Origin: G041228335 sp964580905
GTDB lineage: Bacteria; Pseudomonadota; Alphaproteobacteria; Puniceispirillales; UBA1172
Reading direction: 5' to 3'
NCBI GenBank assembly: GCA_964580905.1
Contig: CAZOLR010000003.1
Location: forward strand, 1 to 64,000
DNA length: 64,000 nt
A program made the position numbers and the translations under genes. The stretch's first letter is position 1, and every line of letters starts with the position of its first letter. The notes below the pieces were generated by a model that was not told the origin of the DNA, did no database searches, and was given only the letters and a program-made list of their open reading frames with translations. Below are positions 52,400 through 61,287 of this stretch, in pieces.

Positions 52400-53665
52400 A
52401 TGACAATAATCAGAGATGTGAAAGCAAGGCAGATTTTTGACTCCCGCGGTAACCCGACGGTTGAGGTCGATGTTGTTCTGAACGACGGCTCTGTCGGCCG
52501 TGCGGCGGTGCCTTCGGGCGCGTCCACCGGAGCGTACGAGGCAGTAGAGCGTCGTGATGGCGGCGAGGCGTATAACGGTAAGGGTGTTACGGCTGCGGTT
52601 GATGCCGTCAACACGGAGATTTATTCCATTCTTTCCGGGCGGGATGCCACCGACCAGAAAGGTCTTGATCATGACATGATCGATCTTGACGGCACCGGCA
52701 ATAAAGCCCGTCTCGGTGCGAACGCAATCCTTGGGGTGAGTCTTGCCGTGGCGCGTGCCGCCGCGCTTTCCCTTGGTCAGCCTCTGTGGCGGTATATTGG
52801 CGGCGTTCATGCCCATCTGTTGCCTACACCGATGATGAATATTCTCAATGGTGGTGCCCATGCGGATAACGCGCTGGATATTCAGGAAGTCATGATCATG
52901 CCTGTCGGTGCGCCGAGCTTTACCGAAGCCCTGCGCACCGGGGCGGAGGTTTTCCACGCGCTGAAAGGGCTTCTTCATGATGCCGGCCTGTCTACTGCTG
53001 TCGGGGATGAAGGGGGATTTGCCCCGGCCATCGGCAGTACTTCTGAAGCGCTGGACTATGTGATGAAAGCGATTGAGGTTGCCGGACGCAAACCGGGGGA
53101 TGATGTGATCCTTGCCCTTGATGCCGCTTCAACCGAATTTTGCCGTGATGGTAAATACCACCTTGAAGGTGAGGGGAAGTCATTGGATACCAATGCCATG
53201 ATTTCCTACTGGCAGGACCTTGTTGGCCGGTATCCCATCAGGTCGATTGAAGATCCGCTTGATGAAGACGACTGGCAGGGTTTTTCAAGCCTGACATCTG
53301 AAATGGGGGGTGCCGTACAACTGGTCGGAGATGACCTGTTCGTCACCAATCCGCAACGACTTGCCCGCGGCATTAAGGAGAAAGCCGGCAATGCCATCCT
53401 GATCAAGGTCAATCAGATCGGGACACTGACCGAAACCCTTGACGCGATTGCCATGGCGCAGAAAGCCGGTTTCGGGGTGGTGATTTCCCATCGTTCGGGG
53501 GAAACCGAAGACAATTTCATCGCTGATCTCGCGGTGGCGACCAATGCCGGGCAGATCAAGACAGGTTCCATGTCTCGTTCGGACAGAATGGCAAAATACA
53601 ACCAATTGCTCCGCATAGAAGAAACTCTCGGCCGGAACGCCGTCTATCAGGGGGAGTTCCGGTAG
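52400..53665 (+). CDS. eno: Enolase
   Basis: Converts 2-phosphoglycerate to phosphoenolpyruvate; also a degradosome partner in many bacteria. 421 residues: ARQIFDSRGNPTVEVDV, VPSGASTGAYEAVE, GDEGGFAPAIGSTSEAL, SIEDPLDEDDW, LIKVNQIGTLTET and VVISHRSGETEDNFIADLAV contain the magnesium and substrate residues. It is followed by ftsB and the pyruvate dehydrogenase operon, a classic alphaproteobacterial order. Confidence 0.98.
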   Translation: MTIIRDVKARQIFDSRGNPTVEVDVVLNDGSVGRAAVPSGASTGAYEAVERRDGGEAYNGKGVTAAVDAVNTEIYSILSGRDATDQKGLDHDMIDLDGTGNKARLGANAILGVSLAVARAAALSLGQPLWRYIGGVHAHLLPTPMMNILNGGAHADNALDIQEVMIMPVGAPSFTEALRTGAEVFHALKGLLHDAGLSTAVGDEGGFAPAIGSTSEALDYVMKAIEVAGRKPGDDVILALDAASTEFCRDGKYHLEGEGKSLDTNAMISYWQDLVGRYPIRSIEDPLDEDDWQGFSSLTSEMGGAVQLVGDDLFVTNPQRLARGIKEKAGNAILIKVNQIGTLTETLDAIAMAQKAGFGVVISHRSGETEDNFIADLAVATNAGQIKTGSMSRSDRMAKYNQLLRIEETLGRNAVYQGEFR

Positions 53666-53779
53666 ACAGGTTTTTCCTGATCATCGTGATCAAAGCACTT
53701 GACCACTTTAATGCCCTGTGATTCACTTAATCATCCGAATCGCGATGAATTAACGATTCGCATGTTTATGGAGGTTATC

Positions 53780-54091
53780 ATGGGGCGTGCCGCTTCCACC
53801 CGATTGAGAGTTTTCTGCTTCTGGGTTGCCACCTTTTTCATTGCCGGATATTTCACGGTGCACGGGCTCGGGCTTGGTAATGAACGCGGAATTCTCACCA
53901 TCGACCGTCTGAATGATGACATTATTGATGCCAGAGCAGAACTGGCCGCACTTGTCCTTGAACGCCAGGGGCTTGAGCATAAGGTCAAACTTGTTTCACA
54001 GGATCAGATCGACGCCGACATTCTGGGAGAGTTGGCCCGTAAAGAAGGCGGCCTATACGCCCCGGATGAAATCATCATAGAATTTAACTGA
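53780..54091 (+). CDS. ftsB: Septum formation initiator family protein (FtsB/DivIC-like)
   Basis: 103 residues: a short basic N-terminus, one membrane helix (VFCFWVATFFIAGYFTVHGLG) and a coiled coil (RLNDDIIDARAELAALVLERQGLEHKVKLVS) followed by a conserved tail with ARKEGGLYAPDEIIIE. It fits the FtsB/DivIC divisome component found after eno. The ATG at 53780 is chosen because GGAGG lies eight bases before it; the upstream frame to 53699 is not expected to be coding. Confidence 0.87.
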   Translation: MGRAASTRLRVFCFWVATFFIAGYFTVHGLGLGNERGILTIDRLNDDIIDARAELAALVLERQGLEHKVKLVSQDQIDADILGELARKEGGLYAPDEIIIEFN

Positions 54092-54100
54092 TTTCGGTTA

Positions 54101-54123
54101 ATAGTTATTAACTATCTGTTTTT
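54101..54123 (+). terminator. Weak AT-rich hairpin after ftsB
   Basis: ATAGTT (54101-54106) pairs with AACTAT (54110-54115) over a three-base loop, and CTGTTTTT follows. The stem is short and lacks G-C pairs, so termination would be inefficient; an alternative is a chance repeat in an AT-rich leader to pdhA. Confidence 0.3.
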
Positions 54124-54199
54124 AAACGTTATTAAAATATTGTAAATTTTTGAATTTCAGGCATCCTGATGGTGGTGAATTCCAGAAGGAGGCCTAATC

Positions 54200-55261
54200 A
54201 TGGTGCGATCACCGTCTTCAGCAAAGGCGACAGCCAAGAAAGCGATCAAGCGGAGGCCCGGGCGTCCGGCCAAGGCATCGCTCTTGCCTGAACCTGATCA
54301 GGCGACACTGCTTGAACTTTATGAACAAATGCTCCTGATCCGCCGGTTTGAGGAAAAAGCCGGCCAGCTTTACGGCATGGGGCAGATTGGCGGTTTCTGT
54401 CACCTCTATATTGGTCAGGAAGCGGTTGTTGTAGGCATGCAGTCGGTGGCGGAACCAAAAGATACGGTCGTCACTTCATATCGCGATCACGGACATATGC
54501 TGGCCTGCGGGATGGACGCCAACGGCGTGATGGCGGAATTAACCGGCAGGGAAGGCGGTTATTCCCGCGGCAAGGGTGGTTCGATGCACATGTTCAGCCG
54601 TGAGAAAAACTTTTTTGGCGGCCATGGGATCGTCGGAGCTCAGGTGCCTATCGGCATTGGCCTTGCCTTTGCCCATCGCTATCGCAACAGTGATGCGGTG
54701 TCGATGACCTATCTTGGTGACGGGGCGATCAACCAGGGCCAGGTGTATGAAAGTTTCAATATGGCGGCGCTCTGGCAGCTGCCTGTTATTTTCGTGATTG
54801 AAAACAACCAGTACGGCATGGGTACCTCGGTGGCACGTGCCGCGGCTGGTCGGACATTGTCGGATCGCGGCAAGGCGTATGGAATACCGGGCATGCAGGT
54901 TGACGGTATGGATGTGCTGGCGGTTCGGACCGCCGGGGCTGAGGCGATAGCCCATTGCCGTGAGGGAAAGGGCCCTTACATTCTGGAAATGCAGACCTAC
55001 CGTTACCGTGGCCATTCCATGAGTGACCCGGCCAAATATCGCACCAGAGAAGAGGTCGACGCGATGCGAAAGCAGCGTGATCCCCTTGATCAACTTAAGG
55101 AAAGGCTTATCAAAGATGGCGTCAGCGACGAAAAACTCCGTGAACTTGACGCGAAGGTCAAGGCCGTGGTTACGGAATCCGCTGATTTTGCGATGAACAG
55201 CCCTGAACCTGATCCGGCTGAACTCTGGACAGATATTCTGATTGAAGGAGCGGCGGAATGA
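54200..55261 (+). CDS. pdhA: Pyruvate dehydrogenase E1 component subunit alpha
   Basis: Thiamine-diphosphate subunit that decarboxylates pyruvate. 353 residues: RRFEEKAGQLYGMGQIGGFC near the start, SYRDHGHMLACGMD, GKGGSMHMFS, and the ThDP motif GDGAINQGQVYESFNMAALW. The first 35 residues are basic and contain the AT-hook-like sequence KRRPGRPAK; Lys/Ala-rich tails are seen on other alphaproteobacterial E1-alpha proteins. GAAGGAGG precedes the ATG. It overlaps pdhB by four bases. Confidence 0.97.
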   Translation: MVRSPSSAKATAKKAIKRRPGRPAKASLLPEPDQATLLELYEQMLLIRRFEEKAGQLYGMGQIGGFCHLYIGQEAVVVGMQSVAEPKDTVVTSYRDHGHMLACGMDANGVMAELTGREGGYSRGKGGSMHMFSREKNFFGGHGIVGAQVPIGIGLAFAHRYRNSDAVSMTYLGDGAINQGQVYESFNMAALWQLPVIFVIENNQYGMGTSVARAAAGRTLSDRGKAYGIPGMQVDGMDVLAVRTAGAEAIAHCREGKGPYILEMQTYRYRGHSMSDPAKYRTREEVDAMRKQRDPLDQLKERLIKDGVSDEKLRELDAKVKAVVTESADFAMNSPEPDPAELWTDILIEGAAE

Positions 55262-56646
55262 GCAGTCAAGTCACTATGCCGGCGCTGTCGCCGACCATGA
55301 CCGAAGGCAAACTCGCGAAATGGCTTGTCCGTGAAGGGGATGACGTCCGTTCAGGTGACGTGATCGCTGAAATCGAAACCGATAAGGCGGTGATGGAGGT
55401 GGAAGCCCTTGATGACGGGAAACTGACATCGATAGCGGTGCCGGAAGGCACGGAAGGTGTGGCGGTCGGCACAGTCATTGCCATTATTTCCGCTGATGGT
55501 GAGGCAGATGACCAGATTGCGTCCGAGCAGCCGCAAAAGTCTTCAGGCACGGGCACCCCGGCAAAGGCTGAACCATCCGCGCCGGAAAGGCTCAAGCCTG
55601 TAGCAAACCCGCCGCAGATAATCCGGCCGGAAGAGCCGCAAATTCATGGCAATGTCAGGCCGATGACAGTACGTGAGAGCCTCCGTGATGCCATGGCGGA
55701 GGAAATGCGCCGTGATGATCGTGTTTTCGTCATGGGGGAAGAAGTCGGGGAATATCAGGGTGCTTATAAAGTAACCCAGGGTCTTCTGGACGAATTCGGC
55801 TCGCGACGTGTGGTGGATACACCGATTACCGAAATGGGATTTGCCGGACTTGGTGTTGGTGCCGCGTTTGGTGATTTGCGTCCGGTCATTGAATTCATGA
55901 CCTTCAATTTTGCCATGCAGGCGATTGACCAGATCATCAATTCCGCCGCCAAGACACTTTATATGTCAGGTGGCCAGATGGGATGCCCGATTGTCTTCAG
56001 GGGGCCGAACGGGGCAGCGTCGAGAGTGGCGGCGCAGCATTCGCAATGTTATGCCAGCTGGTATGCGCATTGCCCGGGGCTCAAAGTGGTATCACCCTGG
56101 TCTGCCGCTGACGCCAAGGGATTGCTCAAATCAGCCATTCGTGACCCCAACCCCGTGATCTTCCTTGAGAACGAGGTTCTGTATGGACAGAGTTTTGATG
56201 TGCCGGATGACGAAGACTGGCTCATCCCCATCGGGAAGGCAAATATTGTCCGCCCCGGGGCTGATGTCACGATAACGGCGTTCTCAATCATGGTGGGCAA
56301 AGCCCTTGAAGCGGCGGAAATTCTTGCCGGAGAAGGCATTGATGCCGAAGTGATTGATCTGCGATCGCTACGTCCTCTTGACCATGAAACGATCATGCAA
56401 TCGGTCCGCAAGACCAATCGTATGGTGTCCTGTGAAGAGGGGTTTCCGTTTGCGGGCATCGGGGCTGAGCTGATCGCACAGGTGAACGAGCAGGCTTTCG
56501 ATGACCTTGATGCGCCGGTGGCGCGGGTAACGGGCAAAGATGTGCCGATGCCTTACGCCGCCAATCTTGAAGCGATGGCGCTTCCTCAGGTGCAGGATAT
56601 CGTAGAGGCCGCACGGAAAGTCTGCTACCGCGTGAAGGAGTCCTGA
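55258..56646 (+). CDS. pdhB: Pyruvate dehydrogenase E1 component subunit beta, lipoyl-domain form
   Basis: 462 residues. Residues 1-80 are a lipoyl domain with Lys43 in EIETDKAVMEVE; about 80-130 are a proline/alanine linker; about 130-462 are the E1-beta transketolase-like domain (VRPMTVRESLRDAMAEEM, GEEVGEYQGAYKVTQGL, VFRGPNGAASRVAAQHSQ). A lipoyl domain on E1-beta is known in alphaproteobacteria. The lipoyl coding stretch is strikingly similar at DNA level to that of pdhC. The ATG overlaps pdhA. Confidence 0.96.
   Translation: MSSQVTMPALSPTMTEGKLAKWLVREGDDVRSGDVIAEIETDKAVMEVEALDDGKLTSIAVPEGTEGVAVGTVIAIISADGEADDQIASEQPQKSSGTGTPAKAEPSAPERLKPVANPPQIIRPEEPQIHGNVRPMTVRESLRDAMAEEMRRDDRVFVMGEEVGEYQGAYKVTQGLLDEFGSRRVVDTPITEMGFAGLGVGAAFGDLRPVIEFMTFNFAMQAIDQIINSAAKTLYMSGGQMGCPIVFRGPNGAASRVAAQHSQCYASWYAHCPGLKVVSPWSAADAKGLLKSAIRDPNPVIFLENEVLYGQSFDVPDDEDWLIPIGKANIVRPGADVTITAFSIMVGKALEAAEILAGEGIDAEVIDLRSLRPLDHETIMQSVRKTNRMVSCEEGFPFAGIGAELIAQVNEQAFDDLDAPVARVTGKDVPMPYAANLEAMALPQVQDIVEAARKVCYRVKES
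55276..55418 (+). repeat. Lipoyl-domain coding repeat, copy 1 (in pdhB)
   Basis: Closely matches 56664-56806 in pdhC, at a constant offset of 1388 bases. The first 35 bases and a stretch of about 40 bases over the GAAACCGATAAGG region are identical, including synonymous positions. This suggests recent duplication or gene conversion between the two lipoyl domains. Confidence 0.8.
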
Positions 56647-56648
56647 TC

Positions 56649-57926
56649 ATGGCTATTATAACCATGCCGGCGCTGTCGCCGACCATGACCGAAGGCAAGC
56701 TTTCGAAATGGCTTGCCCGTGAAGGTGATAACGTGCGTTCAGGTGACGTGATCGCCGAGATTGAAACCGATAAGGCGGTGATGGAGGTGGAAGCCCTTGA
56801 TGATGGTGTTCTGGCCCGCATCGGGGTTGCTGAAGGCACGGAAGGTGTGAAGGTTGGCGCGGCCATTGCTGAAATTCTGGCCGAGGGCGAGGAAAGCCAG
56901 TGGGGTAATGAGGGGGGGAGCAATCCTCCGCCGGCACCATCGGAGAATGCGCCTGAAGGTAAGAATACCCCGCCTGCAGTCGTGCCAGCAGTCGCACCAT
57001 CTGCTGATGGTGTCAAGACAGACGGGAAGGATCAGGTATCTGCGGGGCAGGGACGCATCAAGGCAAGTCCGCTTGCGCGTCGGCTTGCATCGGAACGCGG
57101 CATAGATCTTTCAGGTATCCGCGGCAGTGGCCCCAACGGAAGGATTATCCGTGCCGATATCGACGCGGTCAGCACAGCTGGCTCCGGGCAACCCGCGACG
57201 AAAGCACCGGCCATTCCATCACCTGTGCCATCCGGGGAAGGGGAGTCAACGCTGGTTGAAAACAGCCAGATGCGCCGGATCATCGCCGAACGGCTCCAGC
57301 AGTCGAAGGTTGAGGCGCCTCATTTCTATCTGAATATGGATATCGAAATCGATGCCATGCTTGCGGCCCGCAAGGCGCTGAATGCCAACGCACCTGAAGG
57401 CGTGAAAGTTTCGGTCAATGATATGATAATCAAGGCCGCCGCTGTTGCCCTGAAGATGGTTCCCGGGGCCAATGCGAGCTGGGAGGGAACACATACACGG
57501 CTTTACAGCCATGCGGATATTGCGGTTGCCGTTGCCGTTGAGGGCGGGCTGGTGACGCCGATTGTTTCAAGGGCGGAAGAAAAGGGCCTTTATGCTATCT
57601 CAAGAGAGATGGTTGATCTGGCGGCACGGGCCCGGGAAGGCAGGCTTCTGCCCGAAGAATTCAACGGCGGGACATTCACCATATCAAATCTGGGCATGTA
57701 CGGGATCACATCGTTTTCAGCCGTGATAAACCCGCCCCAGGGCGCTATTCTTGCCATCGGCGCCGGGGAGGAACGCCCTGTTGCGCGTAATGGCGAGATA
57801 AAAATAGCCACCATGATGACCGCCACAATGTCCTGTGACCATCGGGTTGTGGACGGCGCCATCGGGGCAGAATGGCTGGCAGCATTCAAGCAGGTTGTCG
57901 AAAATCCGGTTTTGGCTCTTGGATAA
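56649..57926 (+). CDS. pdhC: Pyruvate dehydrogenase E2 component (dihydrolipoamide acetyltransferase)
   Basis: 425 residues: one lipoyl domain (1-80, Lys42 in ETDKAVMEVE), a long proline-rich linker, an E3/E1-binding domain (about 135-170; ASPLARRLASERGIDLS, GSGPNGRII) and the catalytic acetyltransferase domain (about 200-425) ending with SCDHRVVDGAIGAEWL, the active-site motif. It forms the complex core. It starts two bases after pdhB, and lpd follows 11 bases later. Confidence 0.96.
   Translation: MAIITMPALSPTMTEGKLSKWLAREGDNVRSGDVIAEIETDKAVMEVEALDDGVLARIGVAEGTEGVKVGAAIAEILAEGEESQWGNEGGSNPPPAPSENAPEGKNTPPAVVPAVAPSADGVKTDGKDQVSAGQGRIKASPLARRLASERGIDLSGIRGSGPNGRIIRADIDAVSTAGSGQPATKAPAIPSPVPSGEGESTLVENSQMRRIIAERLQQSKVEAPHFYLNMDIEIDAMLAARKALNANAPEGVKVSVNDMIIKAAAVALKMVPGANASWEGTHTRLYSHADIAVAVAVEGGLVTPIVSRAEEKGLYAISREMVDLAARAREGRLLPEEFNGGTFTISNLGMYGITSFSAVINPPQGAILAIGAGEERPVARNGEIKIATMMTATMSCDHRVVDGAIGAEWLAAFKQVVENPVLALG
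56664..56806 (+). repeat. Lipoyl-domain coding repeat, copy 2 (in pdhC)
   Basis: Partner of the repeat at 55276-55418; see that entry. The similarity fades toward the proline-rich linkers of both genes. Confidence 0.8.
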
Positions 57927-57937
57927 AGGAAAAGACT

Positions 57938-59338
57938 ATGACCAATCCACGCTATGATGTTGTTGTCATCGGCGGCGGCCCCGGCGGCTATGTTGCCGCG
58001 ATAAGGGCAAGTCAGCTCGGTCTCAGCACGGCGGTGATCGAGCGAGAAAATATGGGCGGGATCTGCCTTAACTGGGGATGTATTCCCACCAAAGCGCTTC
58101 TTCGTACGGCTGAGGTAAAGCATCTCATCGAAAACGCCAAAGATTTCGGCCTCACGGTTGGTTCGGTCACGGCTGATATCGGTGACGTGGTCAAGAGATC
58201 ACGTAAAGTTGCCTCCAAACTTTCAGCCGGGGTGAAGCACCTGATGAAGAAGAATTCCATCACGGTGTATGCAGCCTCAGCACGTCTGGGTGACGCGGGC
58301 AGCGAAGGCAGGCAGATCGTGCTGGATACAGGTGAGGTGATCACCGGCGGTGCAGTCATTCTGGCGACGGGAGCAAGGGCGCGGGAGCTGCCCGGCATAG
58401 ACGTCGATGGCAAATCTGTTGTCACCTATCGTGATGCCATGACCCCTGAAACGATGCCGAAATCACTCATTGTTGTCGGGTCTGGTGCCATCGGTATTGA
58501 ATTTGCCTCTTTTTACCGCGATATGGGGGCGGAAGTGACGGTGCTTGAAGCCGTGGATCGCATTCTGCCGGCGGAAGACAGCGAGATTTCCGCCATGGCC
58601 GGAAAAATTCTCAGCCGCAGGGGGATAAATCTGAAGGTTGGCGTCACAGTCAATTCAGTGAACGCCGTATCAGGCGGGGTTGAAGTGGTGATCGGGAGTG
58701 AGGGCCAAACCGATACCCTTAAAGCGGAACGGCTTATCCTTGCTGTCGGGATTGTCGCCAATACCGAAGGCCTGGGACTTGAGGGCACGGCGATTGAGCT
58801 GGATCGCGGGCATGTTGTCACCGACGAAGTGATGCGGACAGGTGAGGCAGGGGTTTATGCCATCGGCGATATGACCGGTGCCCCCTGGCTTGCACATAAA
58901 GCGAGCCATGAAGGGATAATCGCCGCCGAACATATCGCAGGACAGCCTGCGGGCCATGGGATCAGCCGTGAAGACATTCCCGGATGCACCTATTGCCGCC
59001 CCCAGGTGGCAAGCGTCGGGTTGACGGAACAGGCGGCCATTGATGCAGGTTATGACGTCAAGGTGGGCCGCTTTCCGTTCAAGGCCAATGGCAAGGCGAT
59101 AGCCCTTGGTGATGATGACGGGATGATCAAGACGGTGTTCGATGCTCAGACCGGAGCACTGCTCGGGGCGCATATGATCGGGCCTGAAGTCACGGAGCTT
59201 ATTCAGGGATATGCCATTGCCCGGAAACTTGAAACAACGGAAGAGGAATTGATGCAGACGGTTTTCGCTCATCCGACATTATCTGAGGCAATGCATGAAT
59301 CTGTGCTTGACGCCTATGGCAAGGCCCTCCATTTCTAG
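57938..59338 (+). CDS. lpd: Dihydrolipoyl dehydrogenase (E3)
   Basis: FAD enzyme that reoxidises the lipoyl groups of E2, reducing NAD. 466 residues from the ATG at 57938, with AAAGGA upstream. YDVVVIGGGPGGYVAAIRAS binds FAD, GGICLNWGCIPTKALLR holds the redox disulfide, VVGSGAIGIEFASFY is the NAD fold, and FAHPTLSEAMHES carries the catalytic histidine near the C-terminus. It has no lipoyl domain of its own. It belongs to the pdhABC-lpd-lipA operon. Confidence 0.96.
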   Translation: MTNPRYDVVVIGGGPGGYVAAIRASQLGLSTAVIERENMGGICLNWGCIPTKALLRTAEVKHLIENAKDFGLTVGSVTADIGDVVKRSRKVASKLSAGVKHLMKKNSITVYAASARLGDAGSEGRQIVLDTGEVITGGAVILATGARARELPGIDVDGKSVVTYRDAMTPETMPKSLIVVGSGAIGIEFASFYRDMGAEVTVLEAVDRILPAEDSEISAMAGKILSRRGINLKVGVTVNSVNAVSGGVEVVIGSEGQTDTLKAERLILAVGIVANTEGLGLEGTAIELDRGHVVTDEVMRTGEAGVYAIGDMTGAPWLAHKASHEGIIAAEHIAGQPAGHGISREDIPGCTYCRPQVASVGLTEQAAIDAGYDVKVGRFPFKANGKAIALGDDDGMIKTVFDAQTGALLGAHMIGPEVTELIQGYAIARKLETTEEELMQTVFAHPTLSEAMHESVLDAYGKALHF

Positions 59339-59363
59339 GGTGTAACCAGAGGAAAACCAGCAT

Positions 59364-60359
59364 ATGACATCGCAACCGGATGATATGGTCGAATTTCGTG
59401 GTCAGGGGCTGAAGGGCGCGGCGCGTCATCCTGAAAAAGCACGAAACGAAGACAGGCCACAGCCACGCCGCCCGGAATGGCTGCGCGTAAAGGCTCCGGT
59501 GACCAAAGGGTATCTTGAAACGCGAAACATCATCCGTGACAATCATCTTGTCACGGTTTGCGAAGAAGCCGCCTGCCCGAATATCGGGGAATGCTGGCAG
59601 AAAAAACACGCAACCATGATGATCCTCGGTTCTGTCTGCACCAGGGCTTGCGCTTTCTGCAACGTCGCGACGGGGCGGCCGGACCGGCTGGATGAGGATG
59701 AACCGAACAGGGTGGCGGATGCGGTTGCCACGCTGTCTCTTGCACATGTGGTGATCACCTCGGTGGACCGTGATGATCTTCCCGACGGTGGCGCCGGGCA
59801 TTTCGCCCGGACAATCAGGGCTATCCGCGAGAACTCACCGGATACCACGGTTGAAGTGCTGACACCGGATTTTCTGAAAAAGGACGGTGCCCTTGAACAG
59901 GTTGTTGAGGCACGGCCCGATGTCTTTAACCATAACCTCGAAACTGTCCCACGTCTTTATCCCGCGGTAAGACCCGGGGCGCGATATTTTGCCTCCTTGC
60001 GGCTTCTTAATGATGTCAAGACACTGGACCCGACGATTTTCACCAAATCAGGTATCATGGTCGGGCTCGGGGAAGAAAGGGAAGAGGTTGTGCAGGTGAT
60101 GGATGATATGAGATCAGCTGACATTGATTTCATGACTGTCGGTCAATATCTCCAGCCGACACCGAAACATCATCCTCTGCACCGGTTCTGGACACCGGAT
60201 GAATTCGACGGGCTGAGCAAGCTTGGCAAAAGCAAGGGATTTTTGTTGATTTCCGCAACGCCATTGACGCGATCTTCGTATCATGCCGATGAAGATTTCG
60301 CCGCCCTCAAATCTGCCCGTATGGAAAAGCTGCATCAGACGATTTCATCCGCAAAATGA
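59364..60359 (+). CDS. lipA: Lipoyl synthase
   Basis: Radical-SAM enzyme inserting two sulfurs into octanoyl groups to make lipoyl cofactor for E2 and the E1-beta lipoyl domain. 331 residues: the auxiliary cluster cysteines in CEEAACPNIGECW, the radical-SAM triad CTRACAFC, and the C-terminal RSSYHADEDF with the conserved RSSY serine. It lies 25 bases after lpd, which makes functional sense, and overlaps ratA by four bases. Confidence 0.97.
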   Translation: MTSQPDDMVEFRGQGLKGAARHPEKARNEDRPQPRRPEWLRVKAPVTKGYLETRNIIRDNHLVTVCEEAACPNIGECWQKKHATMMILGSVCTRACAFCNVATGRPDRLDEDEPNRVADAVATLSLAHVVITSVDRDDLPDGGAGHFARTIRAIRENSPDTTVEVLTPDFLKKDGALEQVVEARPDVFNHNLETVPRLYPAVRPGARYFASLRLLNDVKTLDPTIFTKSGIMVGLGEEREEVVQVMDDMRSADIDFMTVGQYLQPTPKHHPLHRFWTPDEFDGLSKLGKSKGFLLISATPLTRSSYHADEDFAALKSARMEKLHQTISSAK

Positions 60360-60808
60360 CCGTTCATCAGGAAACACGCATTATCCCTCATCGCCCGGCT
60401 GACCTCTACGCATTGGTGACCGATGTCAAATCCTATCCGGAATTTCTGCCCTGGTGTATGGCGGCCCGGATCAGGGAGAAATCTGATATCCGGCTTGTTG
60501 CTGACCTCATCATCGGCTTCCGGCTTTATCGTGAAAAGTTCACATCTTACGTTGATTGCAATCCGGAAACACTTGAAATAAAAGTTGAATATGCTGAGGG
60601 CCCTTTCAAGTATCTTCAGAATTCCTGGTCTTTCCATCCCCATGAAAATGGTTGCCGGATCGAGTTTTATGTCGATTTCGAGTTTCAGTCACGGCTCTTT
60701 CAGTCGGTGATTGAGACGTTGTTTTCGGAAGCGGTGCGGAGAATGGTGCGGGCATTTGAAGACCGCGCTGATGAACTTTATCCCCGGCTTGATCTCGAAG
60801 CCAGCTGA
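60356..60808 (+). CDS. Coenzyme Q-binding/START-like protein, RatA/Coq10 family
   Basis: 150 residues of the SRPBCC/START-like fold: TRIIPHRPADLYALVTDVKSYPEFLPWC is the hallmark start, then REKFTSYVDCNP and EGPFKYLQNSWSF, ending FSEAVRRMVRAFEDRA. Eukaryotic homologues (Coq10) bind ubiquinone; the E. coli homologue RatA was described as a toxin, whose role in other bacteria is unclear. The 3' end overlaps the convergent cinA gene by 31 bases. It follows lipA by overlapping ATGA. Confidence 0.88.
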   Translation: MTVHQETRIIPHRPADLYALVTDVKSYPEFLPWCMAARIREKSDIRLVADLIIGFRLYREKFTSYVDCNPETLEIKVEYAEGPFKYLQNSWSFHPHENGCRIEFYVDFEFQSRLFQSVIETLFSEAVRRMVRAFEDRADELYPRLDLEAS

Positions 60809-61287
60809 TCAAGCATCATCCCAAGGGCATGGAGTGTTGCGGCTTGTCTGACCTCAGCCCGGTTACCTGAAAACACCCTATGTTCAGCGATCAGGTTTTT
60901 GGACCCATCCATTTCAGATGCCAGCCCGAACCATACCAGCCCAACGGGTTTATCCGCCGATCCGCCACCGGGGCCGGCAATGCCGCTGATGGCGAGCGCC
61001 ATTTTTCCATCATGACTGACCTTGCCAAGGGCGCCTTCGGCCATTTCAAGAACGACGTTTTCGCTGACAGCACCATAAGTTGAGATCACTTCCTTGCTCA
61101 CCCCGAGCATGGTTGCCTTGGCTTCGTTGGAATAGGTGATGAAACCGCGGTCCACCACGGCAGACGATCCGGCGATATCGGTCAGGGCGGCGATGACCAT
61201 TCCGCCGGTACAGGATTCAGCGGTGGCGATCATGATGCCCAGGGATTCAGCCGCATTCAGTACCTTACGTGCGCTGTCCGTGATCAT
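60778..61287 (-). CDS. pncC: CinA-like C-terminal domain protein (nicotinamide-nucleotide amidase, PncC)
   Basis: 169 residues, a stand-alone CinA C-terminal domain: ATAESCTGGMVIAALTDIAGSS with the catalytic serine, VVDRGFITYSNEAK, and ALAISGIAGPGGGSADKPVGLVWFGLA. Such proteins deamidate NMN for pyridine nucleotide recycling. The ATG at 61287 overlaps the stop of pgpA (ATGA); a GTG at 61302 is an alternative. The 3' end runs 31 bases into ratA on the other strand. Confidence 0.9.
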   Translation of the reverse strand: MITDSARKVLNAAESLGIMIATAESCTGGMVIAALTDIAGSSAVVDRGFITYSNEAKATMLGVSKEVISTYGAVSENVVLEMAEGALGKVSHDGKMALAISGIAGPGGGSADKPVGLVWFGLASEMDGSKNLIAEHRVFSGNRAEVRQAATLHALGMMLDQLASRSSRG

